The notes beneath the pieces were generated by a model, which worked only from the letters and a program-made list of their open reading frames with translations, was not told the DNA's origin and did no database searches. From positions 47,199-111,198 of the forward strand of contig CAZUJL010000013.1 of NCBI GenBank assembly GCA_964620045.1: a DNA stretch of 64,000 nucleotides. Reading direction: 5' to 3'. Made by a program: the position numbers and the translations under genes. Below are positions 7,456-16,379 of the stretch, piece after piece (positions within the stretch are counted from its first letter, which is position 1; each line of letters begins with the position of its first letter). The stretch comes from VFKU01 sp964620045 (GTDB lineage: Bacteria > Hydrogenedentota > Hydrogenedentia > Hydrogenedentales > GCA-2746185).

Positions 7456-8751
7456 TTACTTCTCCGTTCCTGATCCGATGCGTCCATTGACCTCGCGGAA
7501 TTCCACGCGGCTGGTCTCCGGCCCGCCCACCGGCACCAATTTGACGAACACCGTGGGATGACCGGTTTTCAGGTCCCCGGTGTTCGGTATCTCCAATTCA
7601 GACATGCGCGGATCGCTAAAGGTTGAACCGGGCACCTTGGCCTTGAATACCGCGCTGTTGTCCGGCGAGTACACGAAAATCTCGTAGTCGCTATAGCGCG
7701 TGAAAGGCGATACCGCCGCCCACGTGATGTGGAGCGCTTTCAGCGGTTTGCCGTAGGTTTCGATGAAATACCCACCTTCGCCCGCGACCTGCTTCGTCTC
7801 GCGCGCAGGCTGCACCCGTTCCGCGAAAAACTCCCGGACATCAGAATCGGGATGGATGCTGTCGGCCCACGCGAGTTCAAAGCGGGCATCGACTGTTTCC
7901 ACGGGAACGTCGTCCAGACCGTGTTCCACAAACGCCCGCTGATCGGGACGCAGGATGCGGAACACGCGTGTGTTCTCGCGATGACTCAACTGGACTTCGC
8001 CTTCCTGCACCAACACCGTCGTGCGGTTCGGTTCGGCGAACACCTCGAAACGTGTTCCGAACACCGTTACTTCGCCCATCGGCGTGATGACCTTGAACAA
8101 CCGCTGGCTGTGCGCAACATCGAGGAACACGCGACCGCGATCAATCGTGATCGCGCGCTCGCTGTCCACCCGGACTGAAGTATTCTCTGCCAATCGAAGT
8201 TCAGAAGGGCCGACCGCCAGGAGGGCAAGTCGATCCTCGGCGCCTGTTTCAACCTGATCGCCCGGCTGTACCCAGACGCGTTCCCGTACCCGAGAGCGCG
8301 TGCCGGACGTTGCCGCGATGCGGTTGGCCGAGCCTTGAACGGCCGCGACGAGCGCAATCGCGTCTGACGGCACCACCGGATCCGGCCAGCGTGCGTTGAT
8401 CACGCCCGCCAACACCAGCAGCAGCGCGGCCGCGGACAACGGCATCAGGCGGAACAGGCGTTCGCGCCACGGCGTCGGGTGTTTCGCGCGCCGGTTCAAC
8501 TGCTGCACATCCGCCGGGATGGATTCCATCTCCGGCAGATGCGACATGACGTATTCGGTCAGGTCGCGCTTGAGGCGCACCGGCGCGTACACCTCGAAGA
8601 GGCTCGCGTTCGACCGCTGGTGCTGGCGCAACGCACGGACGCAGTCCGGGCATTCCGCCAGATGCTGCTCCAGGATCGCGCGATCCGAAAGCAGCAGTTC
8701 ACCGTCCAGATAGGATTGAATCTGGTGGTCTATTTGCGTGCACGATGCCAA
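7456..8751 (-). CDS. Transmembrane anti-sigma factor with zinc-finger and FecR domains
   Basis: A 431-residue protein. Residues 1-40 form a ZAS/zf-HC2-type finger (C4 or H9, YLDGEL, then H30-x3-C34-x2-C37). A TM helix spans about 100-121. Residues about 150-265 form a FecR-like beta domain containing VITPMGEVTVFGTRFEV. The C-terminal region (about 290-431) looks like an exported beta domain. The family holds an ECF sigma factor inactive at the membrane and releases it on a periplasmic signal. Its start overlaps the end of the sigma gene by 22 bp. No TonB receptor is adjacent, so an iron-siderophore role is not supported. Confidence 0.87.
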   Translation of the reverse strand: MASCTQIDHQIQSYLDGELLLSDRAILEQHLAECPDCVRALRQHQRSNASLFEVYAPVRLKRDLTEYVMSHLPEMESIPADVQQLNRRAKHPTPWRERLFRLMPLSAAALLLVLAGVINARWPDPVVPSDAIALVAAVQGSANRIAATSGTRSRVRERVWVQPGDQVETGAEDRLALLAVGPSELRLAENTSVRVDSERAITIDRGRVFLDVAHSQRLFKVITPMGEVTVFGTRFEVFAEPNRTTVLVQEGEVQLSHRENTRVFRILRPDQRAFVEHGLDDVPVETVDARFELAWADSIHPDSDVREFFAERVQPARETKQVAGEGGYFIETYGKPLKALHITWAAVSPFTRYSDYEIFVYSPDNSAVFKAKVPGSTFSDPRMSELEIPNTGDLKTGHPTVFVKLVPVGGPETSRVEFREVNGRIGSGTEK

Positions 8752-9326
8752 TCCGTGCCCTCTCCCGTCGCGGGGTTGTCATCCGCCAGGATGTCCCGCA
8801 GTTGCCTGCCTGCCCGTTGCAAAATTCCCCGCACTTCGTCTTTCGTCTCGCCCGTGTACTCGCTGATCTCCTGATAACTGAGCTCCTGCAAGTACCGCAG
8901 CACCACCGGCAATCTGTACCTCTCGGGCAGCGTGTCAATCGCCCGCTGCACCTGATCGAGCCGTTCGCGACGTTCCGTCCTTCCGCGGGGGCCTTCGCGT
9001 ACATCCTCGATTGCAACTGTTCGTTTGTACGGCAGTGGTGTTTCGGTAGCGAGCCGGTCGCTGTTTTTCCGAAGCCAGTTTGCCGCCGTCCGGCACGTGA
9101 TCTGTTTCAACCACGGGCCAAACTTTTCCGCGTCCCTCAAACGCGGCAGGCTGCGATACGCCGCCAGCAGTGCGTCTTGTGCGATGTCTTCCGCCGCCCC
9201 GTGCCGGCCTACGTAATAAAAGGCCGTGGCGAACACCGCGCCTTGGTAGCGTTGAACCAACTCGCTATAGGCGTCTGTGTCACCCCCGAGGCAACGGCGG
9301 ACGATCTCTGCATCCTCAAGACGCAT
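8730..9326 (-). CDS. ECF-family RNA polymerase sigma factor
   Basis: A 198-residue protein with sigma region 2 at about 20-88 (AEDIAQDALLAAYRSL and the FGPWLKQITCRTAANWLRK core-binding/-10 recognition block) and region 4 at about 120-178 (ALTLP-like IDTLPERYRLPVVLRYLQEL, then the helix-turn-helix SYQEISEYTGETKDEVRGIL). There is no sigma-3 domain, as expected for the ECF group. It is co-transcribed with the overlapping FecR-type anti-sigma factor. Promoter targets cannot be read from this window. Confidence 0.93.
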   Translation of the reverse strand: MRLEDAEIVRRCLGGDTDAYSELVQRYQGAVFATAFYYVGRHGAAEDIAQDALLAAYRSLPRLRDAEKFGPWLKQITCRTAANWLRKNSDRLATETPLPYKRTVAIEDVREGPRGRTERRERLDQVQRAIDTLPERYRLPVVLRYLQELSYQEISEYTGETKDEVRGILQRAGRQLRDILADDNPATGEGTDWHRARK

Positions 9327-9448
9327 TAGCCGACTTCTCCGCCGCCTGGCTGCACCAAATACAACCGGTTTGCGTTCGGTGTAGCCGGCGTAAAAGTGGC
9401 ATGCAGAATGGGACTAAGCACAGAAAGCTCCAAAATGGAGCAAGATGG

Positions 9449-10429
9449 TTAATTGCGCTCAAAGCGTAGCACACCCCCGGTGTGACCACTGCGCACTTCC
9501 CCCGCTTCTTCCATTAATTCCAGATGCCCTACGGCAATCGACAGACCTAAGTGAATCTGCGGCGTTGGCAGCGTCGGAAACAGCGCGCGGCTCACGTCGT
9601 ACGGCGAAGTAAGTCCCTTCGCGAGCAGACCACGGACCTGATCAGTGCGGATGGACTGCCGCCGCAGAATCTCGTCGATTGCGGCGACGCCGTCCGCGAT
9701 CGGGGTGCCGTGTCCCGGCAGGCAGACGCCGTACACATGCTGTCGCGCGCGGCGCAGCGACGCCTGGTACTCGACCAGCGATTTCGCGCGGGGTTGTCCG
9801 GCTTCGGGGCGACGCAACAGCGGGTTCGGATTGGTCGCCAGCAAAATATGATCACCCGCGATGGTATAGCCCGCGGAACGGTTGATGAACAGGGTGTCCG
9901 ACGCGCTGTGTCCCGGCACGAACAGCACCTCGTGGCCCAGCGCCATGCCGCTGTCCTCGACAATGTGGGTCAGCTCGAACGGTTCGGAGAACGCGCGGAA
10001 ACGTTCGTACAGCGAGTTCGCCTCGGTGCGGATCGCCTCGGGCACACCGAACTCTTCGAGGATGCCGACGAAGAACGACTTGCGGTCCTCGGGGTCCTTA
10101 TCGACGCTCACGCCGAGGTGCTGCACCAGCGGATGGCCATACGCCGCGCAGGGATGCTCGCGCAGCAGTCGCCCCAGCAGGCCGATATGGTCGCGGTGCC
10201 CATGCGTGACAATGATCGCGCCAAGGTCCGTGATCGTGAGCCCATGCGCCGCCAGCGCCTTGGTCAGCAGGCCATACGTCTCGTCGCCGTTCAGCCCCGT
10301 ATCCACCAACACCGGCGGATCGGACTTAATCAGGTAAACAACCACCGGCCCCACCGGAAATGGCGTAGGCAACGAAATCGGCACAATGCCGAATTCAGCT
10401 TCGATATCGATGGGCGTAGCTTGTTTCAT
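9449..10429 (-). CDS. Metallo-beta-lactamase-fold hydrolase (glyoxalase II-like)
   Basis: A 326-residue protein with the metal motif H76-x-H78-x-D80-H81 in THGHRDHIG, a following PGHSASDTLF histidine block and an AGDHI aspartate block, as in glyoxalase II-like MBL hydrolases. The C-terminal ~90 residues are helical and resemble the winged-helix extension of LACTB2/RNase-BN-like thioesterases. The substrate is unknown. The ATG is only 9 bp from a 28-bp repeat arm (10439-10466), and no Shine-Dalgarno sequence fits in that space, which is odd for a normally expressed gene. Confidence 0.85.
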   Translation of the reverse strand: MKQATPIDIEAEFGIVPISLPTPFPVGPVVVYLIKSDPPVLVDTGLNGDETYGLLTKALAAHGLTITDLGAIIVTHGHRDHIGLLGRLLREHPCAAYGHPLVQHLGVSVDKDPEDRKSFFVGILEEFGVPEAIRTEANSLYERFRAFSEPFELTHIVEDSGMALGHEVLFVPGHSASDTLFINRSAGYTIAGDHILLATNPNPLLRRPEAGQPRAKSLVEYQASLRRARQHVYGVCLPGHGTPIADGVAAIDEILRRQSIRTDQVRGLLAKGLTSPYDVSRALFPTLPTPQIHLGLSIAVGHLELMEEAGEVRSGHTGGVLRFERN

Positions 10430-10438
10430 GATTTATGA

Positions 10439-10518
10439 ACCGCAAAGAGCGCAAAGAAACGCAAAGTAAGTAATTGCGAAGAGTTTAATTCTTTGCGTTT
10501 CTTCGCGTTCTTTGCGGT
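10439..10518. repeat. Long inverted repeat built from CGCAAAG units
   Basis: Left arm 10439-10466 and right arm 10491-10518 are 28 bp each, match at 26 of 28 positions when one is reverse-complemented, and flank a 24-nt spacer. Each arm holds three CGCAAAG-like units. The element fills nearly all of the gap between the prepilin peptidase stop and the MBL start. Similar CGCAAAG-rich intergenic repeats are known from cyanobacteria and other phyla (from memory). No second copy was noticed in this window. Confidence 0.9.
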
Positions 10519-10528
10519 GAAATCTTCC

Positions 10529-11419
10529 CTACATCACGCCGGGGACGTTGATGTATTCCAGATACGCCTCAATAATCTGCGGCCCGAAAAACAGGTGCGC
10601 GAATCCCCCAAGCACCAGGAACGGCCCAAACGGCAAATAGTGCCCGCCCGGCGTCATCGCGTCGTCGTCCACTTCCCCTTCCTTCGGCGCGGGCGCGTCA
10701 GTCGGCTTGCCCTTCTTAATCATGATCATCGCAATGCCAATAATGCTGCCGAAGAACGAACCGATCACGATGATTACGAGCACGCCCAGCGGGCCAAAGA
10801 ACGCGCCCAGCATCGCGAGCAGCTTCACGTCGCCAAAACCCATGCCGCGCTTCTTGAACACGACGCCGCTAAAAATATCGAGCAGCCACAACGACCCGCC
10901 GCCAATGATGAGTCCGAGGAACGACATCAGCGGGTCGTCAAGCAGCAGTCCGCTCTCCGGGTAAAGCATCGCCACGATGCTGCACACGACGCCGATCGGA
11001 ATGCCGGGAAAAGTCACTTCGTTCGGGATCGTCCAGTCGGCGAGGTCGATAAACGTCACCAGCACCAGTGCCGCCGCAAGCACCATATAAATTGGGCTGG
11101 CGATCGTCATGCCGAACTTCCAGTACACGGCCAGGAACAGCAGGCACGTGATCAGCTCGACCAGCGGGTACTGCCAGTGGATCGGATTTTTGCAGGTGCG
11201 GCATTTCGCGCCGAGCGCGAGCCAGCTCAGCACGGGGATATTGTCGTACCACTTAATCGGCGTGCTGCACTTCGGGCATGCTGACCCCGGCCGCACCACC
11301 GACAGGTTCTTCGGCATGCGGTACACGCACACATTCAAAAAACTGCCAAGCATCGCGCCGATCACGCCGCTCACGATGAAAAAAAACGTGTACAACGCTT
11401 CCAATTGCCGTGCGTCCAT
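10529..11419 (-). CDS. Type IV prepilin peptidase / N-methyltransferase (PilD/GspO-like)
   Basis: A 296-residue integral membrane protein with about eight TM segments. The N-terminal cytoplasmic domain has the two zinc cysteine pairs C48-x2-C51 and C73-x2-C76 found in bifunctional enzymes. The aspartyl protease residues are D125 in FIDLADWTIPNE and D197 in GFGDVKLL. It cleaves and N-methylates prepilins for type IV pili or type II secretion. A charged insert at about 237-262 (KKGKPTDAPAPKEGEVDDD region) precedes the last TM helices. No pilin or secretion genes are adjacent. Confidence 0.95.
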   Translation of the reverse strand: MDARQLEALYTFFFIVSGVIGAMLGSFLNVCVYRMPKNLSVVRPGSACPKCSTPIKWYDNIPVLSWLALGAKCRTCKNPIHWQYPLVELITCLLFLAVYWKFGMTIASPIYMVLAAALVLVTFIDLADWTIPNEVTFPGIPIGVVCSIVAMLYPESGLLLDDPLMSFLGLIIGGGSLWLLDIFSGVVFKKRGMGFGDVKLLAMLGAFFGPLGVLVIIVIGSFFGSIIGIAMIMIKKGKPTDAPAPKEGEVDDDAMTPGGHYLPFGPFLVLGGFAHLFFGPQIIEAYLEYINVPGVM

Positions 11420-11500
11420 TCAGAACCCCATCCGATTCACGTCCAAGAGCGCGGGATTCTAGCAGATTGGGTGGTATTGGCGTATCAGGGGACGGCCACT

Positions 11501-12364
11501 TCAACGAGCCGTTGAACACCACACATACACGGCGGTCGGCAAAGCCGGTAAGGGCACAACCAGCGCACGTCGTCCCATGGCGTCGGCGCCGCCCAATGAG
11601 CTGTGGGCGACGAATAGATTGTTATCGACGTGGCTTACCCAAAATCCGCCGGTGTCGGCATTCCAATAGACGCCGCGTACCAGAAACAACCGGTTGCCTT
11701 TGGTGGCGGCGATTCGCTTTCCCGTGAGTTCCGCCGCTTGGGTCTCGGAGATCTCAATCGCTGGGACGTCTTTAAGCAGTAACTCCGCCTCAGGCATCGT
11801 TGCCGCGGTTACTTCAACAATTTGGTCATGAGAAACTTGGAACTCGTCTTGCGGTCTTCGACTCTCTGGGCAATCGGTATACCAAGGATCGATTTGCCCC
11901 AGTCCTACTTTTTGTGCGAGCACGTTTGGTGCAACGTACTCGTCGACAAACGATTGGTAATTTTTCAGCCTTTCGTTGACTTGGACGCGGTCCCAAATGA
12001 CATCTAACTTCGCGTTCGGGGTAACACGGGCAACAAGCACAAGCAGCGAAAGCGCAAACCCACCTTGCTCATAGTGCACTACAAAGTATTCACCGTTGGT
12101 TACCGCCCAGATGAGGCGGCTGGTCGGTGTCTTGCCATCCACAGTACAACCTGCTTCCCACTTTTTGCCGGGATCGGCGAGAAGCCCGTCGGGATCGGCG
12201 CATAGCTTGGCAATGGATTCGGGAAGCTGGCTCGTCAACGGAATTTCACGGAATTGGTTAGGGGCCATCAACGTATTGGCGTGGATATCCGGGATTTTCT
12301 CGGTCTGTCCCTGGCAATGAACCGCGTACAAACCAAGAACTACCGCAAGTACTGATCGTCTCAT
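11501..12364 (-). CDS. Exported hypothetical protein, no recognised family
   Basis: A 287-residue protein starting MRRSVLAVVLGLYAVHCQGQ, a clear signal peptide. I chose the ATG at 12364 because GGGGAG lies 8 bp upstream, and the frame's longer version would run into the divergent amidohydrolase gene. The mature protein is rich in short beta-type segments with several cysteines (for example near KLCADPDG, AGCTVDG, TDCPESR). I do not recognise the family. Base composition is lower in GC than its neighbours, so recent acquisition is possible. Confidence 0.65.
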   Translation of the reverse strand: MRRSVLAVVLGLYAVHCQGQTEKIPDIHANTLMAPNQFREIPLTSQLPESIAKLCADPDGLLADPGKKWEAGCTVDGKTPTSRLIWAVTNGEYFVVHYEQGGFALSLLVLVARVTPNAKLDVIWDRVQVNERLKNYQSFVDEYVAPNVLAQKVGLGQIDPWYTDCPESRRPQDEFQVSHDQIVEVTAATMPEAELLLKDVPAIEISETQAAELTGKRIAATKGNRLFLVRGVYWNADTGGFWVSHVDNNLFVAHSSLGGADAMGRRALVVPLPALPTAVYVWCSTAR

Positions 12365-12447
12365 CCGAAGCTCCCCACTGTCGATAGTATATCCTTGCGC
12401 CGCTGTATCGGATTCATTTGACACCGAATGTGCTGTGAGGTTCGCTC

Positions 12448-14088
12448 GTGAGGCCCTTGACCCGTAGACAGTTTTTTGCACAGACGGGCGTTGTTTTTGC
12501 GGGTATCACATTCAGCCACTCGGCACGCGCGGACGATGCGACCACTATACTTCGCGACGCCACCATCCTCGACGGCACCGGCGCGCAGCCGTTTCGCGGC
12601 GACATCGCGATTTCCGGCGATCGGATTGTGGCCGTCGGCAAAGTGGATGTCCCCTACGCCCGCGTCATCGACGTCTCCGGCCTGCACATCTCCCCCGGCT
12701 TCATCGATATGCACTCGCATTCGGATCAGTCGATCCTCGCGTGCCCTACGGCGGACAGCCGCGTGCGGCAGGGCATCACGACCGAGTGCACGGGGAACTG
12801 CGGCTCCTCGGCCGCGCCGAAGGCTTTGCTGCGCGGCGAGGAGTCCGCGGGCGGCCAGAGCCTGCGCGACTACGTCGACACGCTCGAGAACGTCGGCATT
12901 TCGGTGAACCACGCGCCCCTGATCGGCCAGGGCAGCCTGCGCGCGAACCAGATCGGACTGGTCGACCGTCCGCTCAGCGAAGACGAGCGCAAGGGCGTCT
13001 CGCACGAATTGAAGAAGTCGCTGCGCGCCGGCGCCTTCGGCCTCTCCACGGGACTCGAGTACTCTCCCGGCCGGTTTACGCCCGCAGACGAAATCCACGA
13101 GCTCGCGCGTATCGTGCAACAACAAAACGGCCTATATGCCTCGCACATCCGCAACGAAGAAGCGAAGCTCCTCTCCGCGATCGAAGAAGCGCTGCAAGTC
13201 GGCCGCGCGACCGGCGTGCGCGTGCAGGTCTCCCACCTGAAAGCCGCGGGCAAACCGAACTGGCCGCAGATGGAGCGCGCGATTGTGCTGATCGAGGCCG
13301 CGCGCGCCGAAGGTGTCGATGTGATGGCCGACGCCTATCCCTATACGGCGTATTCCACCGGCCTGAACATCTTCCTGTCCGATTGGGCGCTCGACGGAGG
13401 CGCCGCCGCAACCAACACACGCCTGCAATCGCCGACTGATCGCGCGAAGTTGCGCGAGGAAGTAGCGCCGCGCGTGATGAGTGACCCCGGCGACTACGAC
13501 CTCGTCGTGATCAGCAGCGTGTCCGCCAAAGGCGATCCCGCCTGCGTCGGCAAGAACCTGCGCGAGATCGCCGCGATGCGCAACATCGAGCCGGTCGAGG
13601 CCGTGCTCGCGCTCATCGAGGAAAACGACGGCGAGGTCTCCTTCGTCGGCCACGGCATGAGCGAGGAAAACGTCGCGCGCGTGCTCCGGCATCCGCTCGT
13701 CATGATCGGCTCCGACGGTTTTGCCCTGCAGCCACCCGCCGCGGGCCAGCCGGCGACGCAGCCGCACCCGCGCTCCTACGGCACCTACCCGCGCGTCCTC
13801 GGCTACTACGTCCGCGAGAAGAGCGCGCTCACGCTGCCCGCCGCCATCCGCAAGATGACGTCCATGCCGGCCGCGCGCCTCGGCCTGCGCGATCGCGGGC
13901 GCATCGACGTCGGCATGAAAGCCGACCTGGTCATCTTCGACACCAAAACCGTCGGCGAGCGGTCTACTTTCGCGGCGCCGCATCAATACCCCACAGGCAT
14001 CGAGCATGTTTTTGTGAACGGCGTCGCCGTCGTCGAAAATGGCACCCACACCGGCGCGCGCCCCGGCCGGGTTCTGAGGAGAAGCTGA
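12448..14088 (+). CDS. Tat-exported D-aminoacylase-like amidohydrolase
   Basis: A 546-residue protein that starts at GTG and begins with the Tat motif TRRQFF at residues 5-10 followed by a hydrophobic stretch. The amidohydrolase metal motif H89-x-H91 is in GFIDMHSHSD, and the TTECTGNCG segment (C113, C117) matches the cysteine metal ligand region of N-acyl-D-amino-acid deacylases. The C-terminal segment has GMKADLVIFD. The reaction inferred is hydrolysis of N-acyl-D-amino acids or related cell-wall fragments in the periplasm. Its stop abuts the ATG of the class C hydrolase gene, so the two form one operon. Confidence 0.88.
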   Translation: MRPLTRRQFFAQTGVVFAGITFSHSARADDATTILRDATILDGTGAQPFRGDIAISGDRIVAVGKVDVPYARVIDVSGLHISPGFIDMHSHSDQSILACPTADSRVRQGITTECTGNCGSSAAPKALLRGEESAGGQSLRDYVDTLENVGISVNHAPLIGQGSLRANQIGLVDRPLSEDERKGVSHELKKSLRAGAFGLSTGLEYSPGRFTPADEIHELARIVQQQNGLYASHIRNEEAKLLSAIEEALQVGRATGVRVQVSHLKAAGKPNWPQMERAIVLIEAARAEGVDVMADAYPYTAYSTGLNIFLSDWALDGGAAATNTRLQSPTDRAKLREEVAPRVMSDPGDYDLVVISSVSAKGDPACVGKNLREIAAMRNIEPVEAVLALIEENDGEVSFVGHGMSEENVARVLRHPLVMIGSDGFALQPPAAGQPATQPHPRSYGTYPRVLGYYVREKSALTLPAAIRKMTSMPAARLGLRDRGRIDVGMKADLVIFDTKTVGERSTFAAPHQYPTGIEHVFVNGVAVVENGTHTGARPGRVLRRS

Positions 14089-15735
14089 ATGGTGTCCCGC
14101 ACGCTCGGCGTCATCGCCGCGTTGATGTTCTGCTCAATCGCGTCGGCCGAAGGCACGGACATCGACGCGAAGATCGACGCTATCTTCGAGCGCTACACCC
14201 TTCCGGATTCCCCCGGCGCCGTTGTCGGCGTCGTGAAGGACGGCGCGCTGATCTTCGCCAAGGGCTACGGCATGGAAAACATCGCCGCGGGCAAGCCGCT
14301 CTCCCCCGCCTCGCACATGAATCTCGGCTCGGTCTCCAAACAATTCGCCGCGGGGTGCATCATCTTGCTCGCGCAGGACGGCAAGCTCTCGCTCGACGAC
14401 GACATCCGCAAGTGGCTGCCCGAAATTCCGGACTACGGCACGCTCATCACCATTCGCCACCTCGCGCACCACACCAGCGGCCTGCGCGACTACCTGACGC
14501 TGTTCAATCTCGCCGGCATCGGCGACGACAGCGCCTTCGGCAATCAGGAAGCCTTCGACGCCGTCGTGCGGCAAAAGGAACTCAATTTCAAACCGGGCGA
14601 CGAGTACCTCTACTCGAACACGGGCTATCTGCTGCTCGCGATCATCGTAAAACGCGCCAGCGGCAAGACGCTGACCGAGTTCGCGCAGGAGCGCATCTTC
14701 ACGCCGCTCGGCATGACGGACACCGTCTGGGATACAGACCTCTCGCGCTATACCGATGTCCGCGCACTGAGCTATGCCACGCGCGGCAAAGGCGCCGCGC
14801 CCGCGAACCGGCTGGATACCGTCGAAGGCGACGGCAACGTGATGACGACCGTCGGCGACATGGCCAAGTGGGATCAGAATTTCTACGACCCGAAGGTCGG
14901 CGGCGCGGCATTTGTCACGCAGATGCTCGAGCGCGATCCGCTGAACGACGGTAAGATGAACAACTACGCCTTTGGTGTGTCTCACGGAACGCTGCTCGGC
15001 CGGCCCGTCGTACGCCACGGTGGCTCGTGGCTCGGGTTCCGCTCGGGCTTCACGCGTTTTCCCGACGAACACCTGAGCATTATCGTGCTCGGCAACCTCG
15101 CCACCATGGACCCGGAAATTTTGATCGAGCAGATCGCAGAGGTCTACCTCGGCGGCGCGAAGAACGAGCAGCCTGCGGAGAAAACCGCCGACGCCAAAGG
15201 CGTCAAGCTCAAGAAGAAGGAACTAAAGTCGAAGGCCGGAAAGTATTTTGTCGACGAGGCCGGCACCTTGGCGATCGTAACCGCGGACGACGAATCTCTC
15301 AGCGTATCGGTCGACGGCGCCGCGATTCCGCTGGTCGCCACCGATTCAACCCACTTCACCCCCGCGCACCCCACGTCCTTCGCAGAACTCAGCTTCGATG
15401 CCGACGAGCCGACGGCGATGACGGTCACGTCCGCCAGCGGACGCACCCAAGTCGCTCCGCGCGTTCCGGACGACGCCCCCGCGCCGAAGCCTGAAGAGTT
15501 GGCGGGCACGTACTTCAGTCCCGAGGTGAACGCGACCTTCACGATCGCCGTCAACAACGGCGCCGCTGAAGTGACGCGCCCCAACACGAAGCCCAGCAAA
15601 CTCGAACCGATCTACGGCGACTGGTTCCGCGCAGGCTCCCGCTACCGCTTCGAACGCGACGCCGCCGGAAAAATCACCGGCTTCCGCATCAGCGCCGGCC
15701 GCGTGAAGAACATCCTGTTCCAAAGGAGCAACTGA
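14089..15735 (+). CDS. Class C beta-lactamase-family serine hydrolase
   Basis: A 548-residue exported protein (signal peptide 1-20). The catalytic motifs are S81-x2-K84 in GSVSKQFAA, Y175-S-N177 in YLYSNTGY and H310-G-G in RHGGSW. These place it among class C beta-lactamases, D-aminopeptidases and esterases. Residues about 370-548 form an extra beta-rich C-terminal domain, as in many large serine hydrolases of this clan. The start immediately follows the upstream stop, with GAGGAGAAG as ribosome site. Linkage to a D-aminoacylase-like enzyme suggests D-amino-acid peptide turnover (inference). Confidence 0.88.
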   Translation: MVSRTLGVIAALMFCSIASAEGTDIDAKIDAIFERYTLPDSPGAVVGVVKDGALIFAKGYGMENIAAGKPLSPASHMNLGSVSKQFAAGCIILLAQDGKLSLDDDIRKWLPEIPDYGTLITIRHLAHHTSGLRDYLTLFNLAGIGDDSAFGNQEAFDAVVRQKELNFKPGDEYLYSNTGYLLLAIIVKRASGKTLTEFAQERIFTPLGMTDTVWDTDLSRYTDVRALSYATRGKGAAPANRLDTVEGDGNVMTTVGDMAKWDQNFYDPKVGGAAFVTQMLERDPLNDGKMNNYAFGVSHGTLLGRPVVRHGGSWLGFRSGFTRFPDEHLSIIVLGNLATMDPEILIEQIAEVYLGGAKNEQPAEKTADAKGVKLKKKELKSKAGKYFVDEAGTLAIVTADDESLSVSVDGAAIPLVATDSTHFTPAHPTSFAELSFDADEPTAMTVTSASGRTQVAPRVPDDAPAPKPEELAGTYFSPEVNATFTIAVNNGAAEVTRPNTKPSKLEPIYGDWFRAGSRYRFERDAAGKITGFRISAGRVKNILFQRSN

Positions 15736-15755
15736 GCCGCGCTTTGCGCGCTGGC

Positions 15756-16055
15756 CTACCGCGAACCACTCACCGCCGCGTAGTGCTCCACGACCGGAAA
15801 CGGGTCGTAAAAATGATGGAGCAGCCGTTTCCACTCCTGATATTGCGGCGACTGCCGGAAACCGACGGTGTGGTCTTCCAGGCTGCGCCACTCGACCAGC
15901 AATAAATAATGATCGGGTTTCTCTACACACCGTTTCAGTTGGTGTGAGATATACCCAGGAATCGACGCAATGTATTGCTGCGCCTCCTCAAATGCGGCCT
16001 CAAATGCCCCACTTTGCCCCGGACGCACCGGCAGAATGGCCACTTCAAGAATCAT
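15756..16055 (-). CDS. Antibiotic biosynthesis monooxygenase (ABM) domain protein
   Basis: A 99-residue protein with the ferredoxin-like ABM fold: MILEVAILPVRPGQ at the N-terminus, a central YLLLVEWRSLEDH strand and FRQSPQYQEWKRLL helix. Family members are small dimeric oxygenases or quinol monooxygenase-like proteins, and many have unknown substrates. It ends 20 bp from the convergent class C hydrolase stop. Confidence 0.85.
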   Translation of the reverse strand: MILEVAILPVRPGQSGAFEAAFEEAQQYIASIPGYISHQLKRCVEKPDHYLLLVEWRSLEDHTVGFRQSPQYQEWKRLLHHFYDPFPVVEHYAAVSGSR

Positions 16056-16138
16056 GCGCGCTTCTCCAAGGTTCGACGAGCCCGCGTCTTATTGTGCGCT
16101 ATGCGCAAATTCGTGAACGTTGCCGGAGTAGTCTGCGC

Positions 16139-16321
16139 TCAGCTTTCCCGCATCACCTGCATCAGCCCGCGCGCGAAATGGATTCCCCCGCCGATCAGGG
16201 TGGCCCACGCGGCGAGATACCCGGCGGTCAGGGTGGTGGGGTCGTACATGATAAAGGCGCCCAGAATGCCGAGGAGCAGCCAGACTCCTCCAAGCGTCAG
16301 TTTTAGGCGCGCCCCACGCAT
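16139..16321 (-). CDS. Small membrane protein with two TM segments
   Basis: A 60-residue protein with hydrophobic spans at about 9-26 and 33-52 joined by MYDPTTLTAGY. It begins MRGARLKLTLGG and ends in a short charged tail. I do not recognise the family. It lies between the ABM gene and trpA on the same strand. Small size makes the call moderate. Confidence 0.55.
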   Translation of the reverse strand: MRGARLKLTLGGVWLLLGILGAFIMYDPTTLTAGYLAAWATLIGGGIHFARGLMQVMRES

Positions 16322-16379
16322 GATGTTCCCCCGGACGAAATTATACCCGTGAAAACGGCAATGCGTGGCGCGGCCGGCG

